A stretch of DNA of 25,519 bases, from positions 1-25,519 of the forward strand of contig CAMYNC010000065.1 in assembly GCA_947259685.1 (NCBI GenBank), written 5' to 3'. Within the stretch, counting starts at the first letter, position 1. Every line of letters begins with the position of its first letter. The notes under the pieces were generated by a model that was not told where the DNA came from, did not search any database, and was given only the letters and a program-made list of their open reading frames with translations. Positions 18,392 to 25,519 of this stretch are shown here, piece after piece. The DNA is from an uncultured Desulfuromonadales bacterium (GTDB lineage Bacteria; Desulfobacterota; Desulfuromonadia; Desulfuromonadales; Geopsychrobacteraceae). The translations under genes and the position numbers were made by a program.

Positions 18392-19777
18392 TTAGGTGTC
18401 GCTCGGGAAAATTTTCCCCGGGTTGAGAATATTGTTCGGATCAAGCGCCTTTTTAATCGTCTTCATATAATCCACCGCGGCATTGCTTAGCTCGAGAGGG
18501 ATGTAGGGCGCCTTCATGATACCAACGCCATGCTCACCGCTCATGGTTCCGCCCAACCCGAGAGCCTCCTTGAAAACCTCTTCGATCGCCGCGTCGGCCT
18601 TCTCCTGCTCACCCGGCTGCTTGCTGTCGATCATCACATTGACATGGATATTGCCGTCGCCTGCATGGCCGAAGTTCACAATCGGCACCCCGTGCTTGTC
18701 CGAAATGGTGTCAATTTTTCGGATCATCTCCGGCACCTTGGAGCGCGGCACGCAGATATCTTCGTTGAACTTATCGGGGTTCACCTTGCGCAGGCTGGCC
18801 GAAACCGAACGGCGAATCTGCCAGAGCGCTTCGCTTTCCTCTGGAGTTTCGGCAATCCGGTTTTCCACCACGCCGAGCGGCTGAACAATCTCAACGATTT
18901 TTTGCACCTGTTTGTCGAGAAATTCTTTATCCCCATCAACCTCAATGATCAGTACCGCGCGGGCCTCATCCGGCAGCTGCAGGTCGGTCGCCTGGCGGAC
19001 GCAGTCGATGGTCCGGCCATCCATGAACTCCAGGGTGGTCGGAATAATTTTGTGGCCGATAATCGCCGAAACCGACTTGGCCGCGCCGTCGATCGAATCG
19101 AACAGCACCAGCATGGTTTTTTTCGCTTCCGGCTTTGGCAGCAGCTTGATGATGATCTTGGTAATCACCGCCAAGGTCCCCTCACTGCCGCACATCAGCT
19201 TGGTCAAATCGTAGCCAACCACTCCCTTCATGGTCGGTCCGCCGGTCTTGATGATATCCCCGGTCGGGGTGACCACTTCCAGGCCGAGGATATAATCCTT
19301 GGTCACCCCATATTTAACACAGCGCGGCCCGCCGGCGCATTCGGCCACGTTGCCACCCAGGGTGGAAAACTTCAACGACGCCGGATCGGGCGGATAAAAC
19401 AGGCCGACCTTTTCGACCGCTTTTTGAAACTGCTCGGTCACCAACCCAGGCTCGACGGTCGCCACCAGGTTCTCCTCGTCGATCTCAAGAATCCGGTCCA
19501 GGCGGGTGGTGACCAGCACCATCCCGCCCTTGGTCGGCAAACTGCCGCCGGTAAAGCCGCTGCCAGCACCGCGCGGATAAACGGGGATTTTCATCTCGTT
19601 AGCCAGCCACATAATCCGGCTGATCTCTTCCGGGCTGCCAGGGTGCACCACGACGTCGGGCCGAAACTGCTTCTGGGTCGCATCATAGGAGTAACAGATC
19701 AGGTCGGCAATTTCTGTCGACAGGTGAGCCTTGCCGACGATCTGCGCTAACTTAGTGATAACTTCTGCATTCAGCAT
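18392..19777 (-). CDS. glcD: Glycolate/D-lactate oxidase FAD subunit
   Basis: A 461-residue FAD-binding oxidoreductase of the GlcD/D-lactate dehydrogenase (VAO) family. The N-terminal PCMH FAD domain includes PVYPRGAGSGFTGG, VEPGLVTEQF, STLGGNVAECAGGPRCVKYG and GYDLTKLMCGSEGTL. The C-terminal cap/metal-binding part has NFGHAGDGNIHVN and SGEHGVGIMK, the His-rich catalytic region. It oxidises a 2-hydroxyacid to the 2-oxoacid. The ATG at 19777 is used; a TTG six codons upstream would lie on top of the AAGGA box. A sigma54-like promoter candidate is at 19811-19827. It forms an operon with glcF and the K+ channel. Confidence 0.95.
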   Translation of the reverse strand: MLNAEVITKLAQIVGKAHLSTEIADLICYSYDATQKQFRPDVVVHPGSPEEISRIMWLANEMKIPVYPRGAGSGFTGGSLPTKGGMVLVTTRLDRILEIDEENLVATVEPGLVTEQFQKAVEKVGLFYPPDPASLKFSTLGGNVAECAGGPRCVKYGVTKDYILGLEVVTPTGDIIKTGGPTMKGVVGYDLTKLMCGSEGTLAVITKIIIKLLPKPEAKKTMLVLFDSIDGAAKSVSAIIGHKIIPTTLEFMDGRTIDCVRQATDLQLPDEARAVLIIEVDGDKEFLDKQVQKIVEIVQPLGVVENRIAETPEESEALWQIRRSVSASLRKVNPDKFNEDICVPRSKVPEMIRKIDTISDKHGVPIVNFGHAGDGNIHVNVMIDSKQPGEQEKADAAIEEVFKEALGLGGTMSGEHGVGIMKAPYIPLELSNAAVDYMKTIKKALDPNNILNPGKIFPSDT

Positions 19778-19810
19778 TTGACGAAATCCTTGCAAGAGCT
19801 AAGACTTGTT

Positions 19811-19827
19811 TGCCACTGTGGCACCAA
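19811..19827 (-). promoter_or_regulatory. Candidate sigma54 promoter of glcDF
   Basis: On the minus strand TTGGTGC-N5-TGGCA, with GG (19825-19824) and GC (19813-19812) ten bases apart. It differs from the RpoN consensus at several non-invariant positions. The predicted start near 19800 leaves about 23 bases before glcD, enough for the AAGGA box. Confidence 0.4.
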
Positions 19828-19967
19828 GAAGATCAATGAGGGCTTTGACCTGCTTGGTATTTTTGTGGAGAATTATATTTCCTGGTTATCTACTTCGCTC
19901 CACCAATAACCAAAGAACAGATAATCACCTCACGCCCGTTCGCGGATGCTCACTTGCCAGAAGTAGG

Positions 19968-20060
19968 CGCCTTGAGGCGAGACGCAGAGAACGCTGAGAA
20001 ACCTTAAGGCTTGATGGTGGATTTTTCTCTGTGGGCTCTGCGACCTCTGCGTGAGAGGCT
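19968..20060. repeat. Dispersed CGCAGAG-type hairpin repeat, copy C
   Basis: The left arm carries GACGCAGAGAACGCTGAGAAA (19981 onward) and the right arm TTTTTCTCTGTGGGCTCTGCG, then ACCTCTGCGTGAGAGGC. The complementarity is looser than in copies A and B and the left arm looks shortened, so this may be a decayed copy. Confidence 0.65.
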
Positions 20061-20204
20061 TTTGCCCTTTGATTTCAGTTGAGTAAAGTGGATAACCAAA
20101 TTCTATTTTTTCAAAATAAGAAGGCACGAAGCCGAGCACATAACAGGTCTCCGTGCCCAAGACATCAGCGCGCCGGCCATTATCAAATAAATGACCTAAA
20201 AAGT

Positions 20205-21761
20205 CTACTTTGATCGACTGAACCAGCCCGATTTTTCGACATAGTCTTCGACCCGGTTCCGCCCCTTCTTTTTGGCTGCGTAAAGCGCCTTATCGGCTCG
20301 TTCGATCAACTCGGTCTTTTTGAGCGGCTTGTCCGCCTGGAGAAAACCGGCCACTCCGAAACTCATGGTCACCCGGCAATCCTCGCCTTGATATTCGAAG
20401 TGCTGCTGCTCAACCGCCGCACGAATCTTTTCTGCGACCACCAGGGCTTCCTCCTGGTCGGTCTCCGGCAGGATAAAAACGAACTCTTCGCCACCGTAAC
20501 GGGCCAGCAGATCATATTCGCGGATCAACCCGCCGCAGAGTGCGGCGACCTCGCGCAACACATAATCCCCCGCCTGATGCCCATGAAAATCGTTGAATTT
20601 CTTGAAGTAATCAATATCGGCCAGCACCAGACTCAGTTCGGTTTCGCGGCGGGTACTGCGGCTGATCTCCTTATCGAGAAACTCCTGGAAATAGCGATGA
20701 TTGTAGATCTCGGTCAACCCATCAAGGTTGGCGATCCCCTCCAGGTAGCGATTCTTTTCTTCCAGCTCGGTAGTCAGTTTTTCCAGTTTCAGCTTGGCCT
20801 GCACCAGCTCGCGGTTCATCTGCTCGTAACTCATGTTGAGCAGGCTGAGTTTTATATTCGCCTCCTGCAGCAGTTCCGGAATCGATGCCGTACCACCGAT
20901 CTTCAGACCGAAATATTCCGCCGCCTGGGCCACTTCGACATTGGCTTTTCGCAGAATTTCGTCGATGGCCGCCGCCTGCAGACCAAACATTTTCTTCGCC
21001 CGCTCACGGAACGGGCCATGGTAATCGATCGGATGCCCCGAATACATGATATTTGCCAGTAGACCGGCCAGATGCACCACACGGATGGTGGTCAACATCT
21101 CTGCGCTCTGCTGCCCGGCCGCGTCCGCCGCGTGATGATGGAGGATCGGCAGGGTCAGACTCTCTGGAAACTTCCAGTGTTTGGCGGCCTCGCAGCCGAT
21201 ATAGGCGTGATTGGCCCCCAGCCGTTCCTCTTCCAACTCGAGTAAGCGCGCCTCACTGCCGTTGGCCGCTTGCAGAATCTCGTCATACTTTGCTTCAAAA
21301 GCGCTGGCCAGAATCAGCTTGCCAAGGTTTTGCAGCAGACTGACGGTAAAAACATCATCGGAATCACCCGCAGAGACTTGGCGCATAATCAGTTTGGAAG
21401 CGACGGCCGCCGCCAGGGAGTGCTCCCAGAACTGCTCATAATTGAATCCGGCGCCAAACCTGGGCCGTTCCATATTCAAAAAGGAGAAGGAGAGCACCAG
21501 GCTGCGCACCGCGTTGGTGCCAAGGATCGCCACCGCCTGCTGGATAGTGCCGACTTCATTGGGAAAATTGTAAAAAGAGGAATTCACCACCTTGAGGACT
21601 TTGGTCGACAAAGAGACATCCTGGGCGATCAGCTTGGTGATGTCATAAATGGTGGTTTCCTCCTTGCCGGTAATATTGATCAACTTGGAAGCAACAGTCG
21701 ATAAGGTTGGCAAGGCGCCGGATTCGATCACCTGTTGGAGGACCTGCTGTTTGCTTGGCAT
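20205..21761 (-). CDS. HDOD domain-diguanylate cyclase (GGDEF) protein
   Basis: A 518-residue soluble signalling protein. Residues about 8-215 form an HDOD domain (VIESGALPTLSTVASKLINI, AILGTNAVRSLVL, LLQNLGKLILA). Residues about 300-345 are a coiled coil (MNRELVQAKLKLEKLTTELEEKNR). Residues 346-505 form a GGDEF domain with the active-site motif GGEEF (423-427) and an inhibitory-site RxxD, REYD (414-417), placed exactly five residues before it. It should make cyclic di-GMP from GTP with product inhibition. The start is three bases after the larA stop and its AAGGGG box overlaps the end of larA, so the two are translationally close. The HDOD signal is unknown. Confidence 0.93.
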   Translation of the reverse strand: MPSKQQVLQQVIESGALPTLSTVASKLINITGKEETTIYDITKLIAQDVSLSTKVLKVVNSSFYNFPNEVGTIQQAVAILGTNAVRSLVLSFSFLNMERPRFGAGFNYEQFWEHSLAAAVASKLIMRQVSAGDSDDVFTVSLLQNLGKLILASAFEAKYDEILQAANGSEARLLELEEERLGANHAYIGCEAAKHWKFPESLTLPILHHHAADAAGQQSAEMLTTIRVVHLAGLLANIMYSGHPIDYHGPFRERAKKMFGLQAAAIDEILRKANVEVAQAAEYFGLKIGGTASIPELLQEANIKLSLLNMSYEQMNRELVQAKLKLEKLTTELEEKNRYLEGIANLDGLTEIYNHRYFQEFLDKEISRSTRRETELSLVLADIDYFKKFNDFHGHQAGDYVLREVAALCGGLIREYDLLARYGGEEFVFILPETDQEEALVVAEKIRAAVEQQHFEYQGEDCRVTMSFGVAGFLQADKPLKKTELIERADKALYAAKKKGRNRVEDYVEKSGWFSRSK

Positions 21762-21764
21762 GAG

Positions 21765-23039
21765 TTACCCCTTCGTTGCGACTGTCGGCAAAACCATTCC
21801 CCCATCAGGGATGACCACCACATTCGGTTGCACAGGCAGCCCAGCCTGAATCCGCTTTATGGCGGCTTGCAGGTCGGTCGCCTTTTCCATCCCCATCGTT
21901 GCCGTCTGCTCGGCGCTGAACTCGCTGATCAGGATCACCCGAAAACGCTGCGCTTTGCTCAGGACAGAGTGCGCCGTCTGACCGTTAATCTGGTAATTCT
22001 GTCGCAGCGCCTGCTCAAACTCAGCCAGATCCTGATACTGAAACCAGTCGAAAAAGGTCGGATGGCCGAAACCGTCGCGACAGGCTGCCAACAGGATGAT
22101 CGTGCCACCCTCGCGCACCGCCCGACAGCCGTAGTCGAGCGCCTTTTGTGCCTGAATGAAATTGATATCCTTCGGCTCGCCGCCGCAGGAAATAATCGCC
22201 AGCTCGGCCGGTTCTTCCAGCCTCACTTGAAACTGCTGCCGCACCAGTTCACAGGCAGCCAGGTGGGCCTCTTCCAGGTCGCCACAGAACACACCGAGGA
22301 TCTGTTTTTGCGGTGACAGCACCGTATTGAGCAGGAAATCGGGCTCCACCAGCCGGGCCGCCTGCAGCAGCGCCTGGTGAACTGGATTGCCCTCCAAACG
22401 ACCGGTGGTCGCCAGTGGGTGCTTGCCGCCGATTTCGGGCGGGTTAAACACGCTGAAATGACTCCGCATGCAGGTTTCACGGCTGGCCACTCCTGGCACC
22501 AGCCCCTTGCGGCCACCACCGAAACCGGCAAAATAGTGAAACCCGACCGTGCCGGTGACGATCACCCGGTCGGCCTCAATGATCCGGCGATTTACCTGCA
22601 CCGGCAGCCCGGAATCGGTCTGCCCCAACTCAACCAATGCCTGGGAGTCGTCGCAGTCATGATCAAAGACCGCGATCCGCCCGAACAGCGAACCGAGAAT
22701 TTTGCAATGTTCCGCTTCCGTTTGCGGGCGATGAATCCCCAAGGCGATCAGAATACTGATCTGCGCATCGGCCACCCCGATCCGGTTCAACTCCTCGACC
22801 AACAGCGGCAGGTAGATTTCACTGCCGGTGTAGCGGGTAATATCTGAGGTGACAATCACCACCGTTTCATCTGTGGCGATAATCTTTCCCAGCGCTGCCG
22901 TACCCAGCGGTGCCGCCATGGCCTGGCGAACCAGTCCCTCGGCAGCGGCTGGTTCGGCGGCTGCGACCACCAGTTGCCGGGCAGCAAAGGGCAAGCTGGC
23001 GGCTTGCGAGCCAGCCCCATACTTCAAATCGATCTGCAT
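21765..23039 (-). CDS. larA: LarA-family nickel-dependent 2-hydroxyacid racemase
   Basis: A 424-residue protein of the LarA family, which uses a nickel-pincer nucleotide cofactor to racemise or epimerise 2-hydroxyacids. Cofactor and catalytic positions known in LarA can be matched: GIHRPQT (His103), GFHYFAGFGGGRKGL (His168, Lys178) and the nearby MRSH (His194). The anion-binding motif reads SDITRYTGS where lactate racemases have an S-D-x-T-R-P type sequence, so the substrate may not be lactate. The start ATG follows GGGGAG, part of the palindrome CCCCTGCAGGGG (23053-23064). No larB, larC or larE genes for cofactor synthesis are in the window. It is followed directly by the HDOD/GGDEF gene. 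Confidence 0.88.
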   Translation of the reverse strand: MQIDLKYGAGSQAASLPFAARQLVVAAAEPAAAEGLVRQAMAAPLGTAALGKIIATDETVVIVTSDITRYTGSEIYLPLLVEELNRIGVADAQISILIALGIHRPQTEAEHCKILGSLFGRIAVFDHDCDDSQALVELGQTDSGLPVQVNRRIIEADRVIVTGTVGFHYFAGFGGGRKGLVPGVASRETCMRSHFSVFNPPEIGGKHPLATTGRLEGNPVHQALLQAARLVEPDFLLNTVLSPQKQILGVFCGDLEEAHLAACELVRQQFQVRLEEPAELAIISCGGEPKDINFIQAQKALDYGCRAVREGGTIILLAACRDGFGHPTFFDWFQYQDLAEFEQALRQNYQINGQTAHSVLSKAQRFRVILISEFSAEQTATMGMEKATDLQAAIKRIQAGLPVQPNVVVIPDGGMVLPTVATKG

Positions 23040-23225
23040 AGCAAACTCTTCTCCCCTGCAGGGGTAACTGCAACAACTGGAAGTCTAAGTTTTTTCTCAC
23101 ACTTTTGCAACTGTTCCCGCTACCTTCGAGCAAGAGTAGAGTTAATCTTGCGACGGCATCCCGGCTTGTGATATGTAGGACAGTCAGGGTTTAATATTTG
23201 ATTTCTTTGCCAAGAGAGACATGCC

Positions 23226-24290
23226 ATGGATCTGGAAATTCAGCCGGTAACCGACTTCAAGCAGCGGATCGAAGATGAAACACAGCTCGTCTTCGGCAAA
23301 CAGTTTACCGACCGGATGTTTGTCATGCAGTATGACACCGGCAAAGGCTGGCATTCGGCGCGGATCCAACCCTATGCCCCCTTCACCCTCGACCCGGCGG
23401 CGATGGTTCTGCACTACTCGCAGGAGATCTTTGAGGGGCTCAAAGCCTTTCGCCGCCCCGACGGCAAAATTGCCCTGTTCCGTCCCGCCGATAACGTCAA
23501 GCGCTTCAACCTCAGCGCTGAGCGGATGTGCATGCCGGAGGTCGATGAACAATTTTTCCTCGCCGCCCTATTGGAACTAATCCGCCTGGAGGCCGACTGG
23601 GTCCCCCATTCACCTGGAACAAGTCTCTACATCCGGCCGACCATGATCGCCACCGAGCCGATGCTCGGGGTGCGCCCGGCCGATCAATACCTTTGCTATA
23701 TCATCCTCTCGCCGGTCGGTACCTACTACAAGGGTGGCATCGCACCGGTCAAGATCTGGATTTCCGATCACTATGTGCGCGCCACCGAAGGCGGCACCGG
23801 CGAGGCCAAAACCGGCGGCAACTATGCCGCCAGCCTCTACGCCGCTCGCGAAGCCGCCTTAAAAGGTTACGACCAGGTGCTCTGGCTCGATGCCAAGGAA
23901 AAGCGCTATGTCGAAGAGGTCGGCAGCATGAACATGTTCTTTTATTACGACAACAAACTGGTCACCTCGCCGCTTAAAGGCACGGTGCTTGACGGCATTA
24001 CGCGCCGTTCGGTGATCCGGCTGGCCAAAGAGTTCGGGGTTGACATCGAAGAACGCGCCCTGACTGTCGACGAGGTCCTTGAAGGGGCGGAAAGCGGTCG
24101 CCTGCAGGAGGCCTTCGGGGCCGGCACCGCGGTGGTCATCTCGCCGGTAAGCGATTTCTGCTACAAGGACCGCTGCGTCAAGCTTGGCCAGGGCAAACCG
24201 GGAGAACTGACCATGCGGCTGTTCAATACCCTGACCGGGATCCAATACGGGCAACAGCCCGATCCTTATAACTGGGTCACCCTGATCTGA
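23226..24290 (+). CDS. ilvE: Branched-chain amino acid aminotransferase
   Basis: A 354-residue fold-type IV PLP enzyme that transfers the amino group between glutamate and branched-chain 2-oxoacids. The length and sequence match the longer, eukaryote-like class: HYSQEIFEGLKAFR, RFNLSAERM, LYIRPTMIATEP, and the PLP lysine in EAKTGGNYAASLYA (Lys195), followed by QVLWLDA and EEVGSMNMFF. It acts in the last step of Val, Leu and Ile synthesis. The ATG at 23226 is chosen because the next residues begin the conserved region; the ribosome binding site (AGAGA) is weak. It is divergent from larA, with 186 bases between them and no clear promoter. Confidence 0.96.
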   Translation: MDLEIQPVTDFKQRIEDETQLVFGKQFTDRMFVMQYDTGKGWHSARIQPYAPFTLDPAAMVLHYSQEIFEGLKAFRRPDGKIALFRPADNVKRFNLSAERMCMPEVDEQFFLAALLELIRLEADWVPHSPGTSLYIRPTMIATEPMLGVRPADQYLCYIILSPVGTYYKGGIAPVKIWISDHYVRATEGGTGEAKTGGNYAASLYAAREAALKGYDQVLWLDAKEKRYVEEVGSMNMFFYYDNKLVTSPLKGTVLDGITRRSVIRLAKEFGVDIEERALTVDEVLEGAESGRLQEAFGAGTAVVISPVSDFCYKDRCVKLGQGKPGELTMRLFNTLTGIQYGQQPDPYNWVTLI

Positions 24291-24303
24291 GGCCTGAGTT
24301 GAA

Positions 24304-24333
24304 AGCGGCAGCGAGAGCGATTTCGCTGCCGCT
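24304..24333 (+). terminator. Probable terminator hairpin after ilvE
   Basis: AGCGGCAGCGA (24304-24314) pairs perfectly with TCGCTGCCGCT (24323-24333) around an eight-base loop, 14 bases after the ilvE stop codon. The following sequence, GCTTTCG, is only weakly T-rich, so termination may be partial. Confidence 0.6.
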
Positions 24334-24496
24334 GCTTTCGCCATGAAAATGAGTACACGCCCTGAGTTGCAAAACCACTCAAATAGAAGCTTATTTGCAC
24401 TTCGCTTCAAGCCAAGCCATCCGACCTTTTCCACAAACCCTAGTCATCCCATAGGGTTTCTTTGCCAGGGCAAGCCAGCGCGGTAAATATTTCTCC

Positions 24497-24512
24497 TGGC
24501 ACAGAACCTGCT
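24497..24512 (+). promoter_or_regulatory. Putative sigma54 promoter of the glutamate-synthase-type amidotransferase
   Basis: TGGCAC-N5-CTGCT with GG (24498-24499) and GC (24510-24511) exactly ten bases apart, followed by a TATATAA stretch. The predicted start near 24523 leaves a leader of about 113 bases. Sigma54 control of nitrogen-assimilation genes is well established, so the location fits. Confidence 0.65.
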
Positions 24513-24635
24513 TATATAACTTCGGCTTAACAGTAACTCCGGGCGCTCGTCCTGCCGACCGGCTCCCGCCGCTGCCCGGAGCAAAACCATACAGAAGCAA
24601 TCACAGCACTTCTGAAATGAATAAGGAGTTGATCT

Positions 24636-25519
24636 ATGTGTCGTATCGGCGCGATCAAAAGTCGTAATTATATCCATCCGAGCATGGCCCTGCAGCTGAT
24701 GCAATCGCAACAGAAAGGGCATGACAACTCGGGTTTCGCTATGGTCATGCAAAATCTCGGCGGTATTTTCGAGCCCTACAAGCACCTGCCGACCCTGTCA
24801 ATGGCCTGTACCGACGATGGCATCAAGATCGCCGAAGATATTCTTCACCAAATCGGCTTTCACCGGGTCATGCAGTGGGCACCCGAAGTCAACGACGAAC
24901 CGGGCCTGGATATCAACGCCATGCCCAATTACGTCTTTGAAACCTTCGACTACCCGCGGGCCTACAAAAAAGCCGACCAGAAAGAAAAAGAAGAGCTGTT
25001 GCTTGACACCCGGCTCCGGCTGCGAGCTGCTCTGGAACCGAACGAGGAAGGTTTCGCCTACTCCTTCTGGCCGGATGTGATTACTTTGAAGGAGATCGGC
25101 GATCCGCGCGACATCGGCACCTATTTCAACCTTTGGGAGCCGAACGACCGCTTCACCGCCAAGGTGATCACTGCCCAATGTCGGCAGAACACCAACTACG
25201 ACATCGTCCGCTATGCCGCCCATCCTTTCCACCTGCAAGGCTACACGGCGCTGGCCAACGGCGAAAACACCTTCTACCTGAAGAACAAGGAATACCAGCA
25301 GGGGCTGCACCGCGGCTATATCGGCTTTGAATCTGATTCGCAGTGCTTCCTTTACACCCTGCACTATGTCCACCGCGAGCTCGGCTGGCCGCTGCATTAT
25401 TACAAGCACGTGGTCACCCCGCTGCCGTTCGAGGATATCGAGCAACGCGAAGACGAAAAGCAGCTTAAGGCGATCCGACAATCGTTGGCCCACCTGGAGA
25501 TCAATGGCCCGAACACGAT
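24636..25519 (+). CDS. Class II glutamine amidotransferase, glutamate synthase domain type (partial, 3' end beyond window)
   Basis: 294 codons are visible and the frame stays open to the window end, so the gene is cut by the window edge. The product begins MCRIGAI: Cys2 becomes the N-terminal nucleophile of class II (Ntn) amidotransferases after Met removal. QQKGHDNSGFAMV (about 26-38) and ANGENTF correspond to the conserved Gly/Asp loop and the NGE oxyanion-hole motif of the family. It most resembles the amidotransferase part of glutamate synthases whose domains are encoded by separate genes; it would release ammonia from glutamine for transfer to 2-oxoglutarate. Separate FMN and Fe-S domain genes are expected just downstream but are not visible. 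AAGGAG lies seven bases before the ATG. Confidence 0.88.
   Translation, partial: MCRIGAIKSRNYIHPSMALQLMQSQQKGHDNSGFAMVMQNLGGIFEPYKHLPTLSMACTDDGIKIAEDILHQIGFHRVMQWAPEVNDEPGLDINAMPNYVFETFDYPRAYKKADQKEKEELLLDTRLRLRAALEPNEEGFAYSFWPDVITLKEIGDPRDIGTYFNLWEPNDRFTAKVITAQCRQNTNYDIVRYAAHPFHLQGYTALANGENTFYLKNKEYQQGLHRGYIGFESDSQCFLYTLHYVHRELGWPLHYYKHVVTPLPFEDIEQREDEKQLKAIRQSLAHLEINGPNT

Larger units (their letters stand above)
19778..20204. other. Intergenic region upstream of glcD
   Basis: About 430 bases between the HDOD/GGDEF gene and glcD, both on the minus strand, with no gene. It holds hairpin repeat copy C (19968-20060), a sigma54-like site (19811-19827), a TATAAT box on the minus strand (19877-19872) without a good -35 partner, and a TGGTTAT/ATAACCA dyad near 19883-19913 that may be a regulator site. 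Confidence 0.45.
24291..24635 (+). other. Regulatory upstream region and leader of the amidotransferase gene
   Basis: 345 bases without a gene. In order it has: the ilvE 3' hairpin (24304-24333), a perfect dyad AAACCCTA-N9-TAGGGTTT (24435-24459) about 40 bases before a sigma54-like promoter (24497-24512), then two leader hairpins, CTCCGGGC/GCCCGGAG (24537-24544/24574-24581) and CAGAAG/CTTCTG (24592-24597/24609-24614), the second ending nine bases before the AAGGAG box. I could not match it to a known riboswitch. Confidence 0.6.

Noticed and set aside
18530..19750. A 406-codon plus-strand frame over glcD
   Set aside because: It is antisense to a certain FAD oxidase gene and has no motifs.
18310..20060. 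A CRISPR array, suggested by repeated CGCAGAG units
   Set aside because: The units form paired inverted arms of single hairpins, not evenly spaced direct repeats with unique spacers, and no cas genes are present.

Overview
The window reads as a chromosomal segment of a Gram-negative anaerobe of the Desulfuromonadales/Geobacter type. This is an inference from gene content: a CIRCE-controlled groESL operon, a single-polypeptide methylmalonyl-CoA mutase with its MeaB chaperone and epimerase, a glycolate/D-lactate oxidase pair (GlcD/GlcF), several predicted lipoproteins, a beta-barrel porin, sigma54-like promoters and dispersed CGCAGAG hairpin repeats. No rRNA, tRNA, transposase, phage gene or CRISPR array was seen. 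Most of it is core metabolism and housekeeping; the less ordinary material is in small genes, gene fusions and intergenic DNA.

Layout. (1) 137-1114 (+): a PP-loop, MnmA-like tRNA-thiolation-type ATPase. (2) 1203-3437 (-): groES-groEL with a sigma70 promoter, a CIRCE operator and a terminator. (3) 3454-4569 (-): a DeoR-type HTH regulator fused to a cysteine-rich, NosL-like tail, followed by a small lipoprotein. (4) 5001-10121 (+): a strong sigma70 promoter, an XRE-cupin regulator, methylmalonyl-CoA mutase, MeaB GTPase, methylmalonyl-CoA epimerase and an exported thioredoxin-like protein. (5) 10122-11835 (+): a long leader with a sigma54-like promoter, a porin and tandem 3' hairpins. (6) 11940-13646 (+): an exported FG-GAP-like protein. 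(7) 13864-14007 (-): a 47-residue zinc-ribbon-like lipoprotein with its own terminator. (8) 14209-15990 (+): an ABC-F ATPase (Uup). (9) 16183-23039 (-): larA - HDOD/GGDEF - glcD - glcF - voltage-gated K+ channel. (10) 23226-25519 (+): a branched-chain aminotransferase and the first 294 codons of a class II glutamine amidotransferase of glutamate-synthase type, behind a sigma54-like promoter.

How the genes fit together. Mutase, MeaB and epimerase form a complete succinyl-CoA/(R)-methylmalonyl-CoA interconversion module, probably controlled by the XRE-cupin protein at its head. The minus-strand block at 16-23 kb links a LarA-family 2-hydroxyacid racemase to an FAD/Fe-S 2-hydroxyacid oxidase, with a cyclic-di-GMP signalling protein and a K+ channel as co-oriented neighbours. 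The last two plus-strand genes are both for amino-group metabolism.

The strongest leads for new biology are the HTH-Cys-NosL-like fusion and its lipoprotein partner, the unannotated 47-residue lipoprotein, a branched inverted-repeat element whose one arm encodes the last residues of the K+ channel, and matching sigma54-like promoters in front of the porin and the amidotransferase.
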